Of a stretch of 64,000 nt of DNA, positions 1 through 8,735 are shown one piece after another. A program made the translations under genes and the position numbers. Position 1 is the first letter of the stretch. The number at the start of each line of letters is the position of its first letter. This DNA is from Bacteroidota bacterium (GTDB lineage: Bacteria; Bacteroidota; Bacteroidia; Chitinophagales; Chitinophagaceae). A model generated the notes under the pieces. The model was given only the letters and a program-made list of their open reading frames with translations. It was not told where the DNA came from and searched no databases. Where the stretch lies: assembly GCA_018267955.1 (NCBI GenBank), contig JAFDXL010000005.1, forward strand, positions 434,001-498,000. The letters run 5' to 3'.

Positions 1-1242
1 ATCGCGCAATACCTGCTCTACGGCTTTCTTTATTTTCGCCGGACATGGCCTTTCGGTGCGCAGGTTGATGCCTAATTTGAAATAACCTACCCGTGCGCAT
101 ATCTCGTTCTTTCCTTCGTGGATGCCGCCAACGACCATTGGCAACAGGTTGTTGATGCTGAGCATCACGCTGCCAAAGCCTCCGTTGGATACAAATACAT
201 CTGCATGCGGCATGATGTCGTTGAACGGGATGAAGTCTTCGACCACTATGTTGTCATAAGATGCATAGCGTTGTCTTAATGTCTCTGTATCGGAACCTGC
301 AGTGCATGCCACTACCAGGCAGTTGCTGTTTTTAAAAGCTTCCAGGGTAGGTACGATGAGCTTGGTAACATCTCGCTCGAAGGTACCCTGTGATACCAGT
401 ATCACCTGCGGATATTTATGGAGCTTGTCATGAAAATTGATGCGGTATGGCTTGCCGGACTGGTAAGGCAATAATGGCCCGATGAAATGTATATGGCTGC
501 TGATATGGCTGCGCTTATACTCAAAGCTTGGTGTACCGCTCTGCAGGTATAGTGTAGAGCGTTCTATCTGCACATCGAAGATGTTTTTATCGCCCGTAAC
601 GATGCCATACTGGTTGTGATAATGATGCATCATCGCGATGGGCTTTTTCAGCAATACGTTATCTGCCATATAGCGCAGAAATGCATGGAAGCTGCGGCCA
701 AGGAATGTTTTGGCAGGAGTAAGTCCCATAATAGGTGGCGCTAATTCCTTTGACGTTTCATTAAGCGGCAGGATGCCAATGGTAACTGTATGCTTCTTCA
801 GCTTCTCTTTTACAAAGGTGATACCTGTAAATGCATTGTCTGCAATGAGTATATCGAAATTGAAGCTGCGATTGATGTCTTTGATATCTTCAAAGAACTC
901 GGCACCCCGCTCTATAAAATAGGTGCAGATATCGAATACTACTTTCTTTACCGGATTTTTTATCTGTTTACGCTGCGGAAATACCTCATCAATATTATCT
1001 ACCGTTACCTCTTTTGCTTTGCTGAATACATAATAAGGAATGCCCAGCTTCTCTACCTTGGCAGCATAGCTGGGGCCTGTGTACCATCGCACATCATGGC
1101 CAGCCTGTTTCAGGTGCACCGCCAAAGCTGTAAGCGGATTGAAATGCCCGTCTGCGGGAATGTTGGCGAAAAGGATCTTTTTCTTCTTGTTTTTGCTGAT
1201 ACCATTAATCGTTTCAAAGGTGTGTCGTGTTGTTACGCTCAT
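1..1242 (-). CDS. UGT/MGT-family glycosyltransferase (C-terminus cut by window edge)
   Basis: The reading frame is open from an ATG at 1242 to the left edge, giving 414 residues. Near the N-terminus the motif ANIPADGHFNPL fits the acceptor-side loop of GT-B glycosyltransferases that act on small molecules (macrolide-type MGT or UGT, family GT1). Near the C-terminus SNGGFGSVMLSI, followed about 15 residues later by an HEGKNE segment, fits the nucleotide-sugar binding signature of that family. No signal peptide is visible, so it should be cytoplasmic. It would move a sugar from a nucleotide-sugar to a small lipophilic acceptor; the acceptor cannot be read from sequence. It is divergent from an AraC-type regulator with 88 bp between the starts, so that regulator may control it. 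The last residues lie outside the window. Confidence 0.85.
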   Translation of the reverse strand, partial: MSVTTRHTFETINGISKNKKKKILFANIPADGHFNPLTALAVHLKQAGHDVRWYTGPSYAAKVEKLGIPYYVFSKAKEVTVDNIDEVFPQRKQIKNPVKKVVFDICTYFIERGAEFFEDIKDINRSFNFDILIADNAFTGITFVKEKLKKHTVTIGILPLNETSKELAPPIMGLTPAKTFLGRSFHAFLRYMADNVLLKKPIAMMHHYHNQYGIVTGDKNIFDVQIERSTLYLQSGTPSFEYKRSHISSHIHFIGPLLPYQSGKPYRINFHDKLHKYPQVILVSQGTFERDVTKLIVPTLEAFKNSNCLVVACTAGSDTETLRQRYASYDNIVVEDFIPFNDIMPHADVFVSNGGFGSVMLSINNLLPMVVGGIHEGKNEICARVGYFKLGINLRTERPCPAKIKKAVEQVLRD

Positions 1243-1330
1243 ATAAACTGTGGATTTGTTGCTGCAAAGAAACCACGCTATCAAAGGGTGAAAAAGTGTA
1301 ATTTGTGCCCGAAACAGGTCATTTTGCGCC

Positions 1331-2359
1331 ATGGGATTACAAGCTACCGTCATCAGGAACATATTATTTGCCGCTACCACTTATGGAGAGGCTTACGATA
1401 ACCTACGCGTACAGGCAGGCTTTACAGATAAAGAGATCAGCGACTCATCTGAAACGGTGGAGTGGCAGAAAGCCGCTAAGCTGTTTGACCTGCTGGCAGA
1501 TCTCACAAATAACGAACAAATAGGGCTGGCACTGGGATTTGAGACCGGGCTGAGTATGCTGGGGATGCTGGGCTTTATGATGCAGGCCAGTAAAAACCTG
1601 GAAGAGGCGATAACGGTATATTGCCGGTATGGCTATATGGTATGCCCGATGATCACCTTTCATTATTACAAAGAAGGTAATAAAGCCATCATAGAACTGA
1701 ACCAGAACCCGCTATGGAAAAATACCTATCCCCGTAATGCACGCATAGGGGTAGACCATACTATAGCGAGCATTGTACATCATACACGCCTGCTCACGGG
1801 TAAAAGCATATTCCCCGAAGCCGTAGAGGTAGAATTTGGCAAGATAGCGGTGGATGCCTATAAGCAGGCGCTGCATTGCCAGGTACTTTTTAACGCGCCA
1901 ATACATAAGCTGGTATATGATGCCTCTGTCATGAGCACGCCGGTGATCACCAGTGATATATCGCTCTTCGAAATGTTCCAGGAGATACTGGCACAGAAAA
2001 AAGCCATTATGATGCAAAGCAATTGTACAGAGGCGCTGAGAAACCTGCTGCTCATGCAGTTCAAAGGACAGATACCTACTGTAGAAGAAGCGGCCGCCGC
2101 TATGGATATGACCCCGCGAACATTGCAAAGGAAACTAACGGAAGAAAACACCAGCTACCGCAATATAGCAGGCGAAGTAAAAAAAGAACTGGCCATTCAC
2201 CTGATGAAGAATCCCGGCACTTCTATAACCGAAGTAGCGGAAGTATTGGGTTATGGCGACCTGCCTGCGTTTCGCCGTGCATTTAAAACATGGACCAAGG
2301 CCACGCCTAAAGAAGTGAAGCGCCAGCTTCATAGCGAACAAATAGCCGTAATGGGATAA
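1331..2359 (+). CDS. AraC-family transcriptional regulator
   Basis: A 342-residue protein. Residues of roughly 15-195 resemble the arabinose-binding-type N-terminal domain of the OruR/ArgR-like branch of AraC regulators. Residues of roughly 245-335 hold two helix-turn-helix motifs typical of the family; segments such as MTPRTLQRKL and ITEVAEVLGYGD are recognisable. The ATG at 1331 is used because the conserved N-terminal domain begins right after it. Its divergent neighbour is a glycosyltransferase, a common arrangement for a local regulator, but the effector is unknown. The secreted-protein gene that follows starts 18 bp after its stop and may be co-transcribed. Confidence 0.9.
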   Translation: MGLQATVIRNILFAATTYGEAYDNLRVQAGFTDKEISDSSETVEWQKAAKLFDLLADLTNNEQIGLALGFETGLSMLGMLGFMMQASKNLEEAITVYCRYGYMVCPMITFHYYKEGNKAIIELNQNPLWKNTYPRNARIGVDHTIASIVHHTRLLTGKSIFPEAVEVEFGKIAVDAYKQALHCQVLFNAPIHKLVYDASVMSTPVITSDISLFEMFQEILAQKKAIMMQSNCTEALRNLLLMQFKGQIPTVEEAAAAMDMTPRTLQRKLTEENTSYRNIAGEVKKELAIHLMKNPGTSITEVAEVLGYGDLPAFRRAFKTWTKATPKEVKRQLHSEQIAVMG

Positions 2360-2377
2360 TTTCCGATATTCGTTACC

Positions 2378-2956
2378 ATGAAAAACCTGTTACTCTTATT
2401 CGTCCTTTTCATAGGATATACCTGCCATGCCCAAAATGCTGCCAGCTTTGCACAGAAGCGATGTGACTTTACTACAGATGGTTCTGCCGCGTGGAGTGGT
2501 ATAAAAGTAAAAATTGCAGTGCCCTGCGAATGGAAAGAAGAAAAGACCAAAGAGGAAGGAACTAAGGAATATGCCTATGATGTGGGTGATGCGGCCGTAA
2601 TAGAACATATCAGCATAGGGCCACAAAAACAACCTCTCACTGAAGAAAAGATGAACAGCATCATCACTGCAGAGGACTTTAAAAAAGCACATGATAAGGA
2701 TGGCACGAGCTTTCTCTGGGGCAGAAGGCTGAAAGTAGATGGTGTGGAATGCATAGAGCTGGCCAGCAAAACCAAAAAGAAGGCACTGATGATGACGGTA
2801 TATGTGTACACCGTTCAATATATGTTTCCTTACAAAGACAAGCAGGTATCGGTGAGCTTTGGCTGCATGGGCGAGGATAAATACGCACTGAAGGCGCTGA
2901 ACGATTATAAAGCCCTGTTCCTGAACCTGGCAATGGCTACCAAATTCCTTAACTAA
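2378..2956 (+). CDS. secreted protein of unknown function
   Basis: A 192-residue protein with a clear signal peptide (about residues 1-18, hydrophobic core LLLLFVLFIGY, Ala-type cleavage site), so it should be exported to the periplasm or beyond. The mature part is about 170 residues, mixed alpha/beta in composition, with cysteines in RCDF, VPCEW, GVECIE and FGCMG that could form disulphides. I do not recognise a family. It lies 18 bp behind the AraC regulator and on the same strand, which suggests a shared transcript but gives no function. Confidence 0.75.
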   Translation: MKNLLLLFVLFIGYTCHAQNAASFAQKRCDFTTDGSAAWSGIKVKIAVPCEWKEEKTKEEGTKEYAYDVGDAAVIEHISIGPQKQPLTEEKMNSIITAEDFKKAHDKDGTSFLWGRRLKVDGVECIELASKTKKKALMMTVYVYTVQYMFPYKDKQVSVSFGCMGEDKYALKALNDYKALFLNLAMATKFLN

Positions 2957-3053
2957 GCATATACCACATAGCTACATAATAAACAGCAATAATATGGTGG
3001 CAGTATTTTAGGGAAATTTGTGCACGGCAGTAAAAAACTGCCACAGCACGGAT

Positions 3054-4064
3054 ATGATCACGAAAGGAGAAAATAAGATACCTATATCTATACTGGACCT
3101 TGCCGTAATAAAAGAAGGCAAGACCGCAGCAGATAGTTTTCATAATAGCCTGGACCTGGCGCAGCATGCGGAAGAATGGGGCTTTAAACGCTACTGGCTG
3201 GCAGAACATCATAATATGGCCAGCGTTGCCAGCTCTGCCACATCTGTACTGATAGGATACATAGCAGGTGGCACCAAAACTTTGCGCATAGGCTCCGGAG
3301 GCATCATGCTGCCCAACCATGCCCCGCTGGTAGTTGCAGAACAGTTTGGTACGCTGGCATCACTGTACTCCGGACGTATAGACCTGGGGCTGGGGCGAGC
3401 ACCGGGTACCGACCAGCTTACCGCAAGAGCACTGCGCAGGGAAAACATACATGCCGAACATAATTTTCCGCAAGACATATTGCAACTGGAGCAGTTCTTT
3501 TCTGCCGAAAACGCCAATGCTAAAGTGAGAGCAATACCTGGAGAAGGGCTGGATATACCTATATGGATATTAGGGAGCAGTACAGACAGTGCCTACCTCG
3601 CGGCCATGATGGGCAGACCTTATGCTTTTGCCAGCCATTTTGCACCCGCGCAGCTGATGACTGCCATTAAAATATACAGGCAACAGTTCAAGCCATCGCA
3701 ATACCTGGACAAGCCTTATGTAATGGCATGCGTAAATGTATTGCTGGCAGATACTGATGCAGAGGCTCAAAGACTGGCTACCTCTTTCTACCGTTTGTTC
3801 CTGGGCATTATCCGCAATGAACGTAAACCATTGCCACCGCCTATTGACAGCATGGATGGCGTATGGACAGAATATGAGCAGGCCGCAGCACAGCAAATGC
3901 TTACTTATGCTTTTGTAGGCAGCCCGGCAACCATAGAAAAAGAGCTGCAGGTATTTATCAACGAAACGCAAATAGATGAGCTGATGATCACCTGCAATGT
4001 GTACGAGCATAGTGCGCGCATACATTCTTACGAACTGGTAAGCAAACTCTTTGGTACAAAATAA
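3054..4064 (+). CDS. LLM-class flavin-dependent oxidoreductase (luciferase-like monooxygenase)
   Basis: A 336-residue protein of the bacterial luciferase-like superfamily, closest in feel to the YhbW/MsnO8 branch. N-terminal IPISILDL, then WLAEHHNM (the AEHH motif typical of this branch), [20 protein letters not shown] and [13 protein letters not shown] are all characteristic. These enzymes use reduced FMN and O2 to oxidise an organic substrate; the substrate here cannot be inferred. The frame extends upstream to a TTG at 3018, but the ATG at 3054 is preferred because the conserved N-terminal strand follows it directly. The gene ends in a strong bidirectional hairpin shared with the convergent neighbour. 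Confidence 0.9.
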   Translation: MITKGENKIPISILDLAVIKEGKTAADSFHNSLDLAQHAEEWGFKRYWLAEHHNMASVASSATSVLIGYIAGGTKTLRIGSGGIMLPNHAPLVVAEQFGTLASLYSGRIDLGLGRAPGTDQLTARALRRENIHAEHNFPQDILQLEQFFSAENANAKVRAIPGEGLDIPIWILGSSTDSAYLAAMMGRPYAFASHFAPAQLMTAIKIYRQQFKPSQYLDKPYVMACVNVLLADTDAEAQRLATSFYRLFLGIIRNERKPLPPPIDSMDGVWTEYEQAAAQQMLTYAFVGSPATIEKELQVFINETQIDELMITCNVYEHSARIHSYELVSKLFGTK

Positions 4065-4091
4065 ATAAGGCGGGAATAACCCGCCTTATTT
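4063..4091. terminator. bidirectional terminator hairpin
   Basis: Perfect 12-bp inverted repeat (4063-4074 and 4080-4091, arm AAATAAGGCGGG) with a 5-nt loop. The A/T ends supply a T-run in either direction. It overlaps the stop codon of the monooxygenase gene and sits between convergent genes, so it can end both transcripts. Confidence 0.85.
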
Positions 4092-4111
4092 ACTATATAT
4101 AATCGAGATAA

Positions 4112-4645
4112 TTAGTGTCCCCTTCCGTGGCCATTGCCATGACCGTTCCCGTGACCATTACCATGTCCGTATCCGTTACCGCGGCCATTGTCATAGTTAC
4201 CACGGCCACGTCCGTTATCGCGCTGCCATTGACCATAGTTTGGATGGCCGGGATTTTGCCAGTATTTCCTATCGCGGCCATCGCGTATAGCAACCTGGTC
4301 GTAGCGGCGGGCATAACCATGATATTGTTTGTAGTAGCGGTCGTTGTGCAGCCATGGCTGGCGCACATTATTGATCACCACCTTGTGCACACGGTATAGA
4401 TCTACATGATACATACCGGGCAGCGCAGGGCCACTCCTCCAATAGCTACCGTCAGGCCACCAGAACATCCTGTTACCTACATCGTAGTAAGCGTTGGCAT
4501 CAGGCAGATAATAATAATCTACATGATCGTAACCGGTAGGGCCCCATGCAGGCTGGCTACCTATATTGATACTGATATTTACCTGTGCATTTGAATTAAC
4601 GGCAAACCCTGCGACGAGCGCCATTAATATTACCAGCTTTTTCAT
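4112..4645 (-). CDS. secreted Gly/His/Asn-rich protein with C-terminal GHGN repeats
   Basis: A 177-residue protein beginning with a signal peptide (MKKLVILMALVAGFAVNSNA), so it is probably periplasmic or surface exposed. The middle is rich in Tyr, Trp, Asp and Arg; the last 35 or so residues are a low-complexity run of Gly, His, Asn and Arg with repeated GHGN units encoded by a short DNA repeat. Such His-rich tails can bind divalent metals, but that is inference. The frame extends ten codons further up to a non-ATG start; the ATG at 4645 is chosen because the signal peptide starts there. I do not recognise a named family. Confidence 0.75.
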   Translation of the reverse strand: MKKLVILMALVAGFAVNSNAQVNISINIGSQPAWGPTGYDHVDYYYLPDANAYYDVGNRMFWWPDGSYWRSGPALPGMYHVDLYRVHKVVINNVRQPWLHNDRYYKQYHGYARRYDQVAIRDGRDRKYWQNPGHPNYGQWQRDNGRGRGNYDNGRGNGYGHGNGHGNGHGNGHGRGH

Positions 4646-4780
4646 AATTGTTTGCTTTGAGTGGTATAGTACCAAATCCGTACCATTTCATTATGATTTT
4701 TGGGAGTTTCACCTTGCTTTAACAATTGTTGAAATATCCTTATAGCACCAATTTTACATTTATTTGTTTATTATTAAATA

Positions 4781-4806
4781 AAAAAATCCCCGCGGTGTGC
4801 GGGGAT
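4781..4806 (-). terminator. rho-independent terminator of the DUF2795 gene
   Basis: On the minus strand an 8-bp GC-rich stem (ATCCCCGC with GCGGGGAT, 4786-4793 and 4799-4806, 5-nt loop) is followed directly by a run of T (4781-4786). It lies 25 bp after the stop of the DUF2795 gene. Confidence 0.9.
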
Positions 4807-4830
4807 CATCCATGCTATAATTTTAATCCT

Positions 4831-5052
4831 TTAATATTCGTCTTCATTAAAGAAGAAGTCGTCCTGCGTAGGATAATCAGGCCAGATGTCTTCAATACCT
4901 TCATATATTTCGCCTTCGTCGTCCAGTTCCTGGAGGTTTTCCACCACTTCCAGAGGAGCACCGGAACGTATAGCGTAATCTATCAGTTCATCTTTAGTAG
5001 CAGGCCATGGAGCGTCTTCCAAATGTGATGCTAATTCTAAGGTCCAAAACAT
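4831..5052 (-). CDS. DUF2795 domain protein
   Basis: A 73-residue, strongly acidic protein (many Asp and Glu, especially in the second half). The N-terminal pattern, with LASHLEDAPWPATKDELIDYA and a following APLEVVENLQEL, matches the DUF2795 family, which is a small helical domain of unknown role found widely in bacteria. It is a single-gene unit with a consensus-type promoter upstream and a strong terminator downstream, so it is probably expressed on its own at a good level. No catalytic residues are suggested. Confidence 0.85.
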   Translation of the reverse strand: MFWTLELASHLEDAPWPATKDELIDYAIRSGAPLEVVENLQELDDEGEIYEGIEDIWPDYPTQDDFFFNEDEY

Positions 5053-5086
5053 ATTATTAAAATATTTATTTTATTACTGATTTTCG

Positions 5087-5117
5087 CAAATGTAAGTTTT
5101 CAATCAACAATAACAAA
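5087..5117 (-). promoter_or_regulatory. Bacteroidota-type promoter of the DUF2795 gene
   Basis: Read on the minus strand, TTTG (5114-5117) is followed after 19 nt by TACATTTG (5087-5094), an exact match to the TTTG-N19-21-TAnnTTTG pattern of Bacteroidota housekeeping promoters. It predicts a start site near 5080 and a leader of about 28 nt. Confidence 0.75.
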
Positions 5118-5202
5118 TTTTAGTAGCTTAAGGTTATCCTATCTTTTAATAAGCTTGATGACCATTTATAGTACTATGGTGTCAATTTTATAGCTTTACA
5201 AT

Positions 5203-5883
5203 ATGCTCGTTGCAGAAAATCTGTTCAAAAAGTATTCCAATCTAACGGTAGTCAATGATGTTTCCTTAGAGGTAGCCAAAGGTGAAATTGTGTCCGTCAC
5301 CGGGCCATCGGGAGCGGGGAAGAGCACCCTGCTGCACCTGCTGGGAGCATTAGATAAACCGGATAGCGGCAGTGTGCTGATAGACGGTACCGATGTTTTT
5401 AAACTCCCGGCTAAAAAGCAGGCTCAGTTTCGCAATAAACATATTGGCTTTGTGTTCCAGTTTCACCACCTGTTGCCTGAGTTTAGCGCTGCTGAGAATG
5501 TCGCCGTACCGTTATGGATAGCCGGTAAGAGCAAACGGCAAGCCTTGCAGGAAGCGGCGACCATGCTGGAAACCGTAGGACTGGGCAAGAAGCTGGAAAA
5601 TAAACCTTCAGAGCTATCGGGCGGGGAGCAGCAACGCGTAGCTATCGCCAGAGCCCTAATAAATAAACCATCGATAGTAATGGCAGACGAGCCCACTGGC
5701 AACCTGGACAGCGCCAACGCACAAGCCATACATGAATTGTTTATAGAACTGCGCAACCGGCTGAACCAGACCTTTATTATGATCACCCATAATGAAGAGC
5801 TGGCCGCCATGACCGACCGTGTACTGACCATGAAAGACGGCAAGATGGTGGGATGGGAACTGGGCGAACATGCGCAGATATAG
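5203..5883 (+). CDS. ABC transporter ATP-binding protein (LolD/MacB type)
   Basis: A 226-residue ATPase subunit. Walker A is GPSGAGKST (about residues 35-43), the signature is LSGGEQQR, and Walker B is IVMADEPTGNLD with the following H-loop ITHNEE. Length and the PTGNLD motif place it in the LolD/MacB/FtsE group, whose members drive lipoprotein release, efflux or envelope remodelling together with a four-helix permease. No permease gene is adjacent, so the partner must be elsewhere. In Bacteroidota the orphan ATPase of this type is often called LolD-like; the exact role is not shown here. Confidence 0.9.
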   Translation: MLVAENLFKKYSNLTVVNDVSLEVAKGEIVSVTGPSGAGKSTLLHLLGALDKPDSGSVLIDGTDVFKLPAKKQAQFRNKHIGFVFQFHHLLPEFSAAENVAVPLWIAGKSKRQALQEAATMLETVGLGKKLENKPSELSGGEQQRVAIARALINKPSIVMADEPTGNLDSANAQAIHELFIELRNRLNQTFIMITHNEELAAMTDRVLTMKDGKMVGWELGEHAQI

Positions 5884-5886
5884 AGG

Positions 5887-5957
5887 GAATTTCTAAATTC
5901 TAATATCTAAATCCTAAAGTGGAAGAATTTCTAAGTCCTAATATCTAAATTCTAAAG
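5887..5957. repeat. two imperfect 33-bp direct repeats
   Basis: Copies at 5887-5919 and 5925-5957 differ at only three positions. Both consist of variations on TTCTAATATCTAAATTCTAAA. They lie between the ABC ATPase and acpP. Similar A/T-rich repeats occur between genes in many Bacteroidota genomes; function unknown. Confidence 0.8.
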
Positions 5958-6082
5958 GGATTAATTGGCTTTGATATTGGATAGAAGTTACATACATAGA
6001 TGTAAAAAATCCTTATATATAGCCCGAAAACCTTATAAAATAAAGAATTTTGAGCCAAACTTCGCAGTTAACCTAAAAAGTA

Positions 6083-6090
6083 TATTTTTG
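6083..6090 (+). promoter_or_regulatory. putative -7 box of the acpP-fabF transcript
   Basis: TATTTTTG matches TAnnTTTG and lies 25 nt before the acpP start, giving a leader of about 20 nt. No TTTG is found at the usual distance upstream, so only half of the promoter is supported. Confidence 0.5.
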
Positions 6091-6115
6091 CACCATAAAA
6101 TTAAATTGCATAGCC

Positions 6116-6352
6116 ATGTCTGAAATTGCAAATCGTGTTAAGAAAATTATCGTGGACAAACTGGGTGTTGATGAATCAGAAGTAACTTCTGAGGCAAGCT
6201 TTACCAATGATCTTGGTGCTGACTCACTGGATACTGTAGAACTGATCATGGAATTCGAAAAAGAATTCAACATCTCTATCCCCGATGAGCAAGCTGAAAC
6301 CATCACTACTGTTGGTCAGGCTGTATCTTATCTAGAAGAGCACGTAAAGTAA
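6116..6352 (+). CDS. acpP: acyl carrier protein
   Basis: A 78-residue acidic protein with the acyl carrier protein signature [10 protein letters not shown]; the Ser of DSL (about residue 37) is the site that receives the 4'-phosphopantetheine arm. It carries growing acyl chains in type II fatty acid synthesis in the cytoplasm. It is followed after 30 bp by fabF, the usual arrangement, and then by rnc, so acpP-fabF-rnc is likely one transcript. Length and sequence are typical and there is nothing odd in it. Confidence 0.98.
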   Translation: MSEIANRVKKIIVDKLGVDESEVTSEASFTNDLGADSLDTVELIMEFEKEFNISIPDEQAETITTVGQAVSYLEEHVK

Positions 6353-6382
6353 TTTAACCTATTAGGTAACTAAATTGTTTCA

Positions 6383-7642
6383 ATGAATTTTCCGTTCAAA
6401 CGCGTTGTCGTTACGGGTATCGGCGCCCTTACACCCATCGGTAATACTGTTCCTGACTACTGGAATGGCCTTGTTAATGGAGTTTCGGGTGCCGATTTCA
6501 TTACCAATTTTGATGCGACCAAGTTTAAGACAAGGTTTGCATGTGAGTTGAAAGGATTTAATCCTGAAGACCACCTGGAGCGTAAGGAAGCCAGAAAACT
6601 GGACCGTTTTGCACAAGTAGCTATTGTTGCCGCCCATGAGGCTGTAACCAATGCAGGGCTGGATAACCCGGACCTGAACAAAGACCGTATTGGTGTAATA
6701 TGGGCTTCCGGCATAGGAGGTATGATCACCTTCATAGAGGAGATGAGCAACTTCAATGCCGGCGATGGCACTCCACGCTTCAATCCATTCTTCATTCCCA
6801 AGCTGATATTAGATATTGCCGCAGGGCATATATCTATGCGCTACAGCTTCCGCGGGCCCAACTTTGCTACGGTAAGCGCCTGTGCATCTTCTACCAACGG
6901 TATCATAGATGCATTGACGTACATACGCCTGGGCAAGGCTGATGCTATTGTAACAGGCGGATCTGAAGCTGTAGTAACGCAAGCCGGTATTGGTGGTTTC
7001 AATGCGATGAAGGCATTAAGCGAACGCAATGATGATCCTAAAACAGCCAGCCGTCCGTTTGACTTGGACCGCGATGGTTTTGTATTGGGAGAAGGTGCAG
7101 GCGCTATAATACTGGAAGAGCTGGAACATGCTAAAAAACGCGGTGCTACCATCCTGGCAGAAGTTGCCGGTGGCGGTATGAGCGCTGATGCATACCACCT
7201 GACTGCTCCGCATCCGGAAGGTCTTGGCGTTATCAATGTGATGCGCAATGCCCTTGAAGATGCCGGCATGAAGCCTGAAGATATTGATTACATTAATGTT
7301 CACGGTACATCTACCCCACTAGGTGATGTAGCCGAAGTAGTAGCTATACAAAAAGTATTTGGTGAGCATGCTTATAACCTAAACATCAGCTCTACCAAAT
7401 CAATGACCGGACACTTATTGGGTGCTGCCGGTGGTATCGAAGCTATTGCCAGCATACTGGCAGTGAAGAACGATATAGTACCACCGACTATCAACCATAA
7501 GACGGTTGACCCAGCGTTCGATCCGCGCCTGAACTTTACGTTCCACAAGGCACAGGCTCGTCCGATAAGGGCTGCGTTGAGCAATACTTTTGGTTTCGGT
7601 GGACATAATGCATCCATTATCTTCAAAAAATACGAAGAGTAG
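6383..7642 (+). CDS. fabF: beta-ketoacyl-ACP synthase II
   Basis: A 419-residue condensing enzyme that elongates acyl-ACP with malonyl-ACP in fatty acid synthesis. The active-site Cys lies in VSACASSTNG (about residue 163), and the two catalytic His residues in HGTSTPLGD and GHLLGAAGG are present. Full length for the KAS II family. It follows acpP closely and its 3' end overlaps the start of rnc by 35 nt, suggesting translational coupling between these genes. Confidence 0.98.
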   Translation: MNFPFKRVVVTGIGALTPIGNTVPDYWNGLVNGVSGADFITNFDATKFKTRFACELKGFNPEDHLERKEARKLDRFAQVAIVAAHEAVTNAGLDNPDLNKDRIGVIWASGIGGMITFIEEMSNFNAGDGTPRFNPFFIPKLILDIAAGHISMRYSFRGPNFATVSACASSTNGIIDALTYIRLGKADAIVTGGSEAVVTQAGIGGFNAMKALSERNDDPKTASRPFDLDRDGFVLGEGAGAIILEELEHAKKRGATILAEVAGGGMSADAYHLTAPHPEGLGVINVMRNALEDAGMKPEDIDYINVHGTSTPLGDVAEVVAIQKVFGEHAYNLNISSTKSMTGHLLGAAGGIEAIASILAVKNDIVPPTINHKTVDPAFDPRLNFTFHKAQARPIRAALSNTFGFGGHNASIIFKKYEE

Positions 7643-8360
7643 CTTGCGCCGGTTCACGTCACGAATCCTACATTTCTTTTCACCCAACAAACAGTTGGTA
7701 CTGCAACTGGAGCATATCCTGGGCTATACGCCTAAGCATCTCCCGTATTACCAGCTGGCGCTGATGCACCGCTCTAAAATAGAAGAGCTGGCGCAGAACA
7801 ATGAGCGCCTGGAGTTTTTGGGTGATGCCATGCTGGGATCTATAGTGGCTGAATACCTGTTTAAACGCTACCCTTCGCAATCTGAAGGCTATCTTACCGA
7901 ATTGCGATCGCGCATTGTACGCAGGGAAACGATGAACAATGTAGCCATGCGCATGGGAATGCACAAATTGGTACAGTACAACCAAAACGACAAAAGCCTG
8001 AGCCGCAGCCATATTTTTGGTAACGCACTGGAAGCGCTGATAGGCGCCGTGTACCTTGACCAGGGATTTGCGCGTACACGCCAGTTTATACTGAACCAGG
8101 TGATCAAACCTTATATTGATATCAGCATCATGGAAAGCACTGATACCAATTATAAGAATAAACTGCTGAGCTGGGCACAACGCAACAATAAAGAATTATC
8201 ATTCGATACCATTGAAGAAAGGGTGGAAGGCTCGCGCAAGGTCTTTACCCTTGCCGTGGTGATGGATGGCGAGCAAATAGCAGCGGGCAACGGCTATAAT
8301 AAAAAAGAAGCAGGCCAGGTAGCTGCACAAAAGGCCCTGGAAGTATTATCGATCTCGTAG
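7608..8360 (+). CDS. rnc: ribonuclease III
   Basis: A 250-residue double-strand-specific endoribonuclease. The family signature NERLEFLGDAML holds the metal-binding acidic residues, GNALEALIGAVYLDQG follows, and a double-stranded RNA binding domain occupies about the last 75 residues (ending in KKEAGQVAAQKALEVL). It matures rRNA and regulates structured mRNAs. The frame reaches a TTG at 7590, but the ATG at 7608 is preferred; either way it overlaps the end of fabF. The order acpP-fabF-rnc is conserved in many bacteria. Confidence 0.97.
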   Translation: MHPLSSKNTKSSLRRFTSRILHFFSPNKQLVLQLEHILGYTPKHLPYYQLALMHRSKIEELAQNNERLEFLGDAMLGSIVAEYLFKRYPSQSEGYLTELRSRIVRRETMNNVAMRMGMHKLVQYNQNDKSLSRSHIFGNALEALIGAVYLDQGFARTRQFILNQVIKPYIDISIMESTDTNYKNKLLSWAQRNNKELSFDTIEERVEGSRKVFTLAVVMDGEQIAAGNGYNKKEAGQVAAQKALEVLSIS

Positions 8361-8378
8361 CATCCTAAACTTTTATCC

Positions 8379-8735
8379 ATGTACGAAAGTAAATACGAAG
8401 ACCTTGCCCCAATACCGGTGTTTGTAGGCCGGGTGTTCAAGAATATATTGGTGGCCAGTGCGCTTATTTTCGTGTGTTTGATGATAGGCATCCTTGGCTA
8501 TCATTATACGGATGGTATTGCCTGGATAGACTCGCTGCATAACGCCTCTATGATATTGAGCGGGATGGGGCCGGTTGTAGAAATCAAATCTTATGGAGGT
8601 AAAATATTCTCTTCTTTCTACGCGCTATTCAGCGGTGTAGCCTTTATTACAAATATCGGCATTATACTGGCGCCTGCTGCGCACAGGTTATACCACAGCC
8701 TCCACCTGGCAGATGATAGTGACGCTAAGAATTAA
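8379..8735 (+). CDS. two-helix membrane protein resembling a K+ channel pore domain without the filter
   Basis: A 118-residue protein with two membrane helices (about residues 24-43 and 75-98). Between them is a short amphipathic segment, WIDSLHNASMILSGMGP, at the position of the pore helix. The second helix starts GGKIFSSFYALFSGVAF, which is close to the inner helix of two-TM potassium channels. The selectivity filter TVGYGD is absent; SGMGPV stands in its place. I therefore call it channel-like rather than a K+ channel. It starts 18 bp after rnc and overlaps the convergent paaD gene by 4 bp at the stops. Confidence 0.7.
   Translation: MYESKYEDLAPIPVFVGRVFKNILVASALIFVCLMIGILGYHYTDGIAWIDSLHNASMILSGMGPVVEIKSYGGKIFSSFYALFSGVAFITNIGIILAPAAHRLYHSLHLADDSDAKN

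Noticed and set aside
790..1401. 203-codon plus-strand frame opposite the first glycosyltransferase
   Set aside because: It is the antisense of a gene with clear GT1 motifs, and its own translation has no recognisable domain.
3018..3053. TTG at 3018 as start of the luciferase-like gene
   Set aside because: The extra 12 residues have no family counterpart and an ATG lies just before the conserved strand.
6049..6090. TTTG at 6049-6052 as the -33 element of acpP
   Set aside because: The spacing to TATTTTTG at 6083 is 30 nt, well outside 19-21, so only the -7 box is reported.
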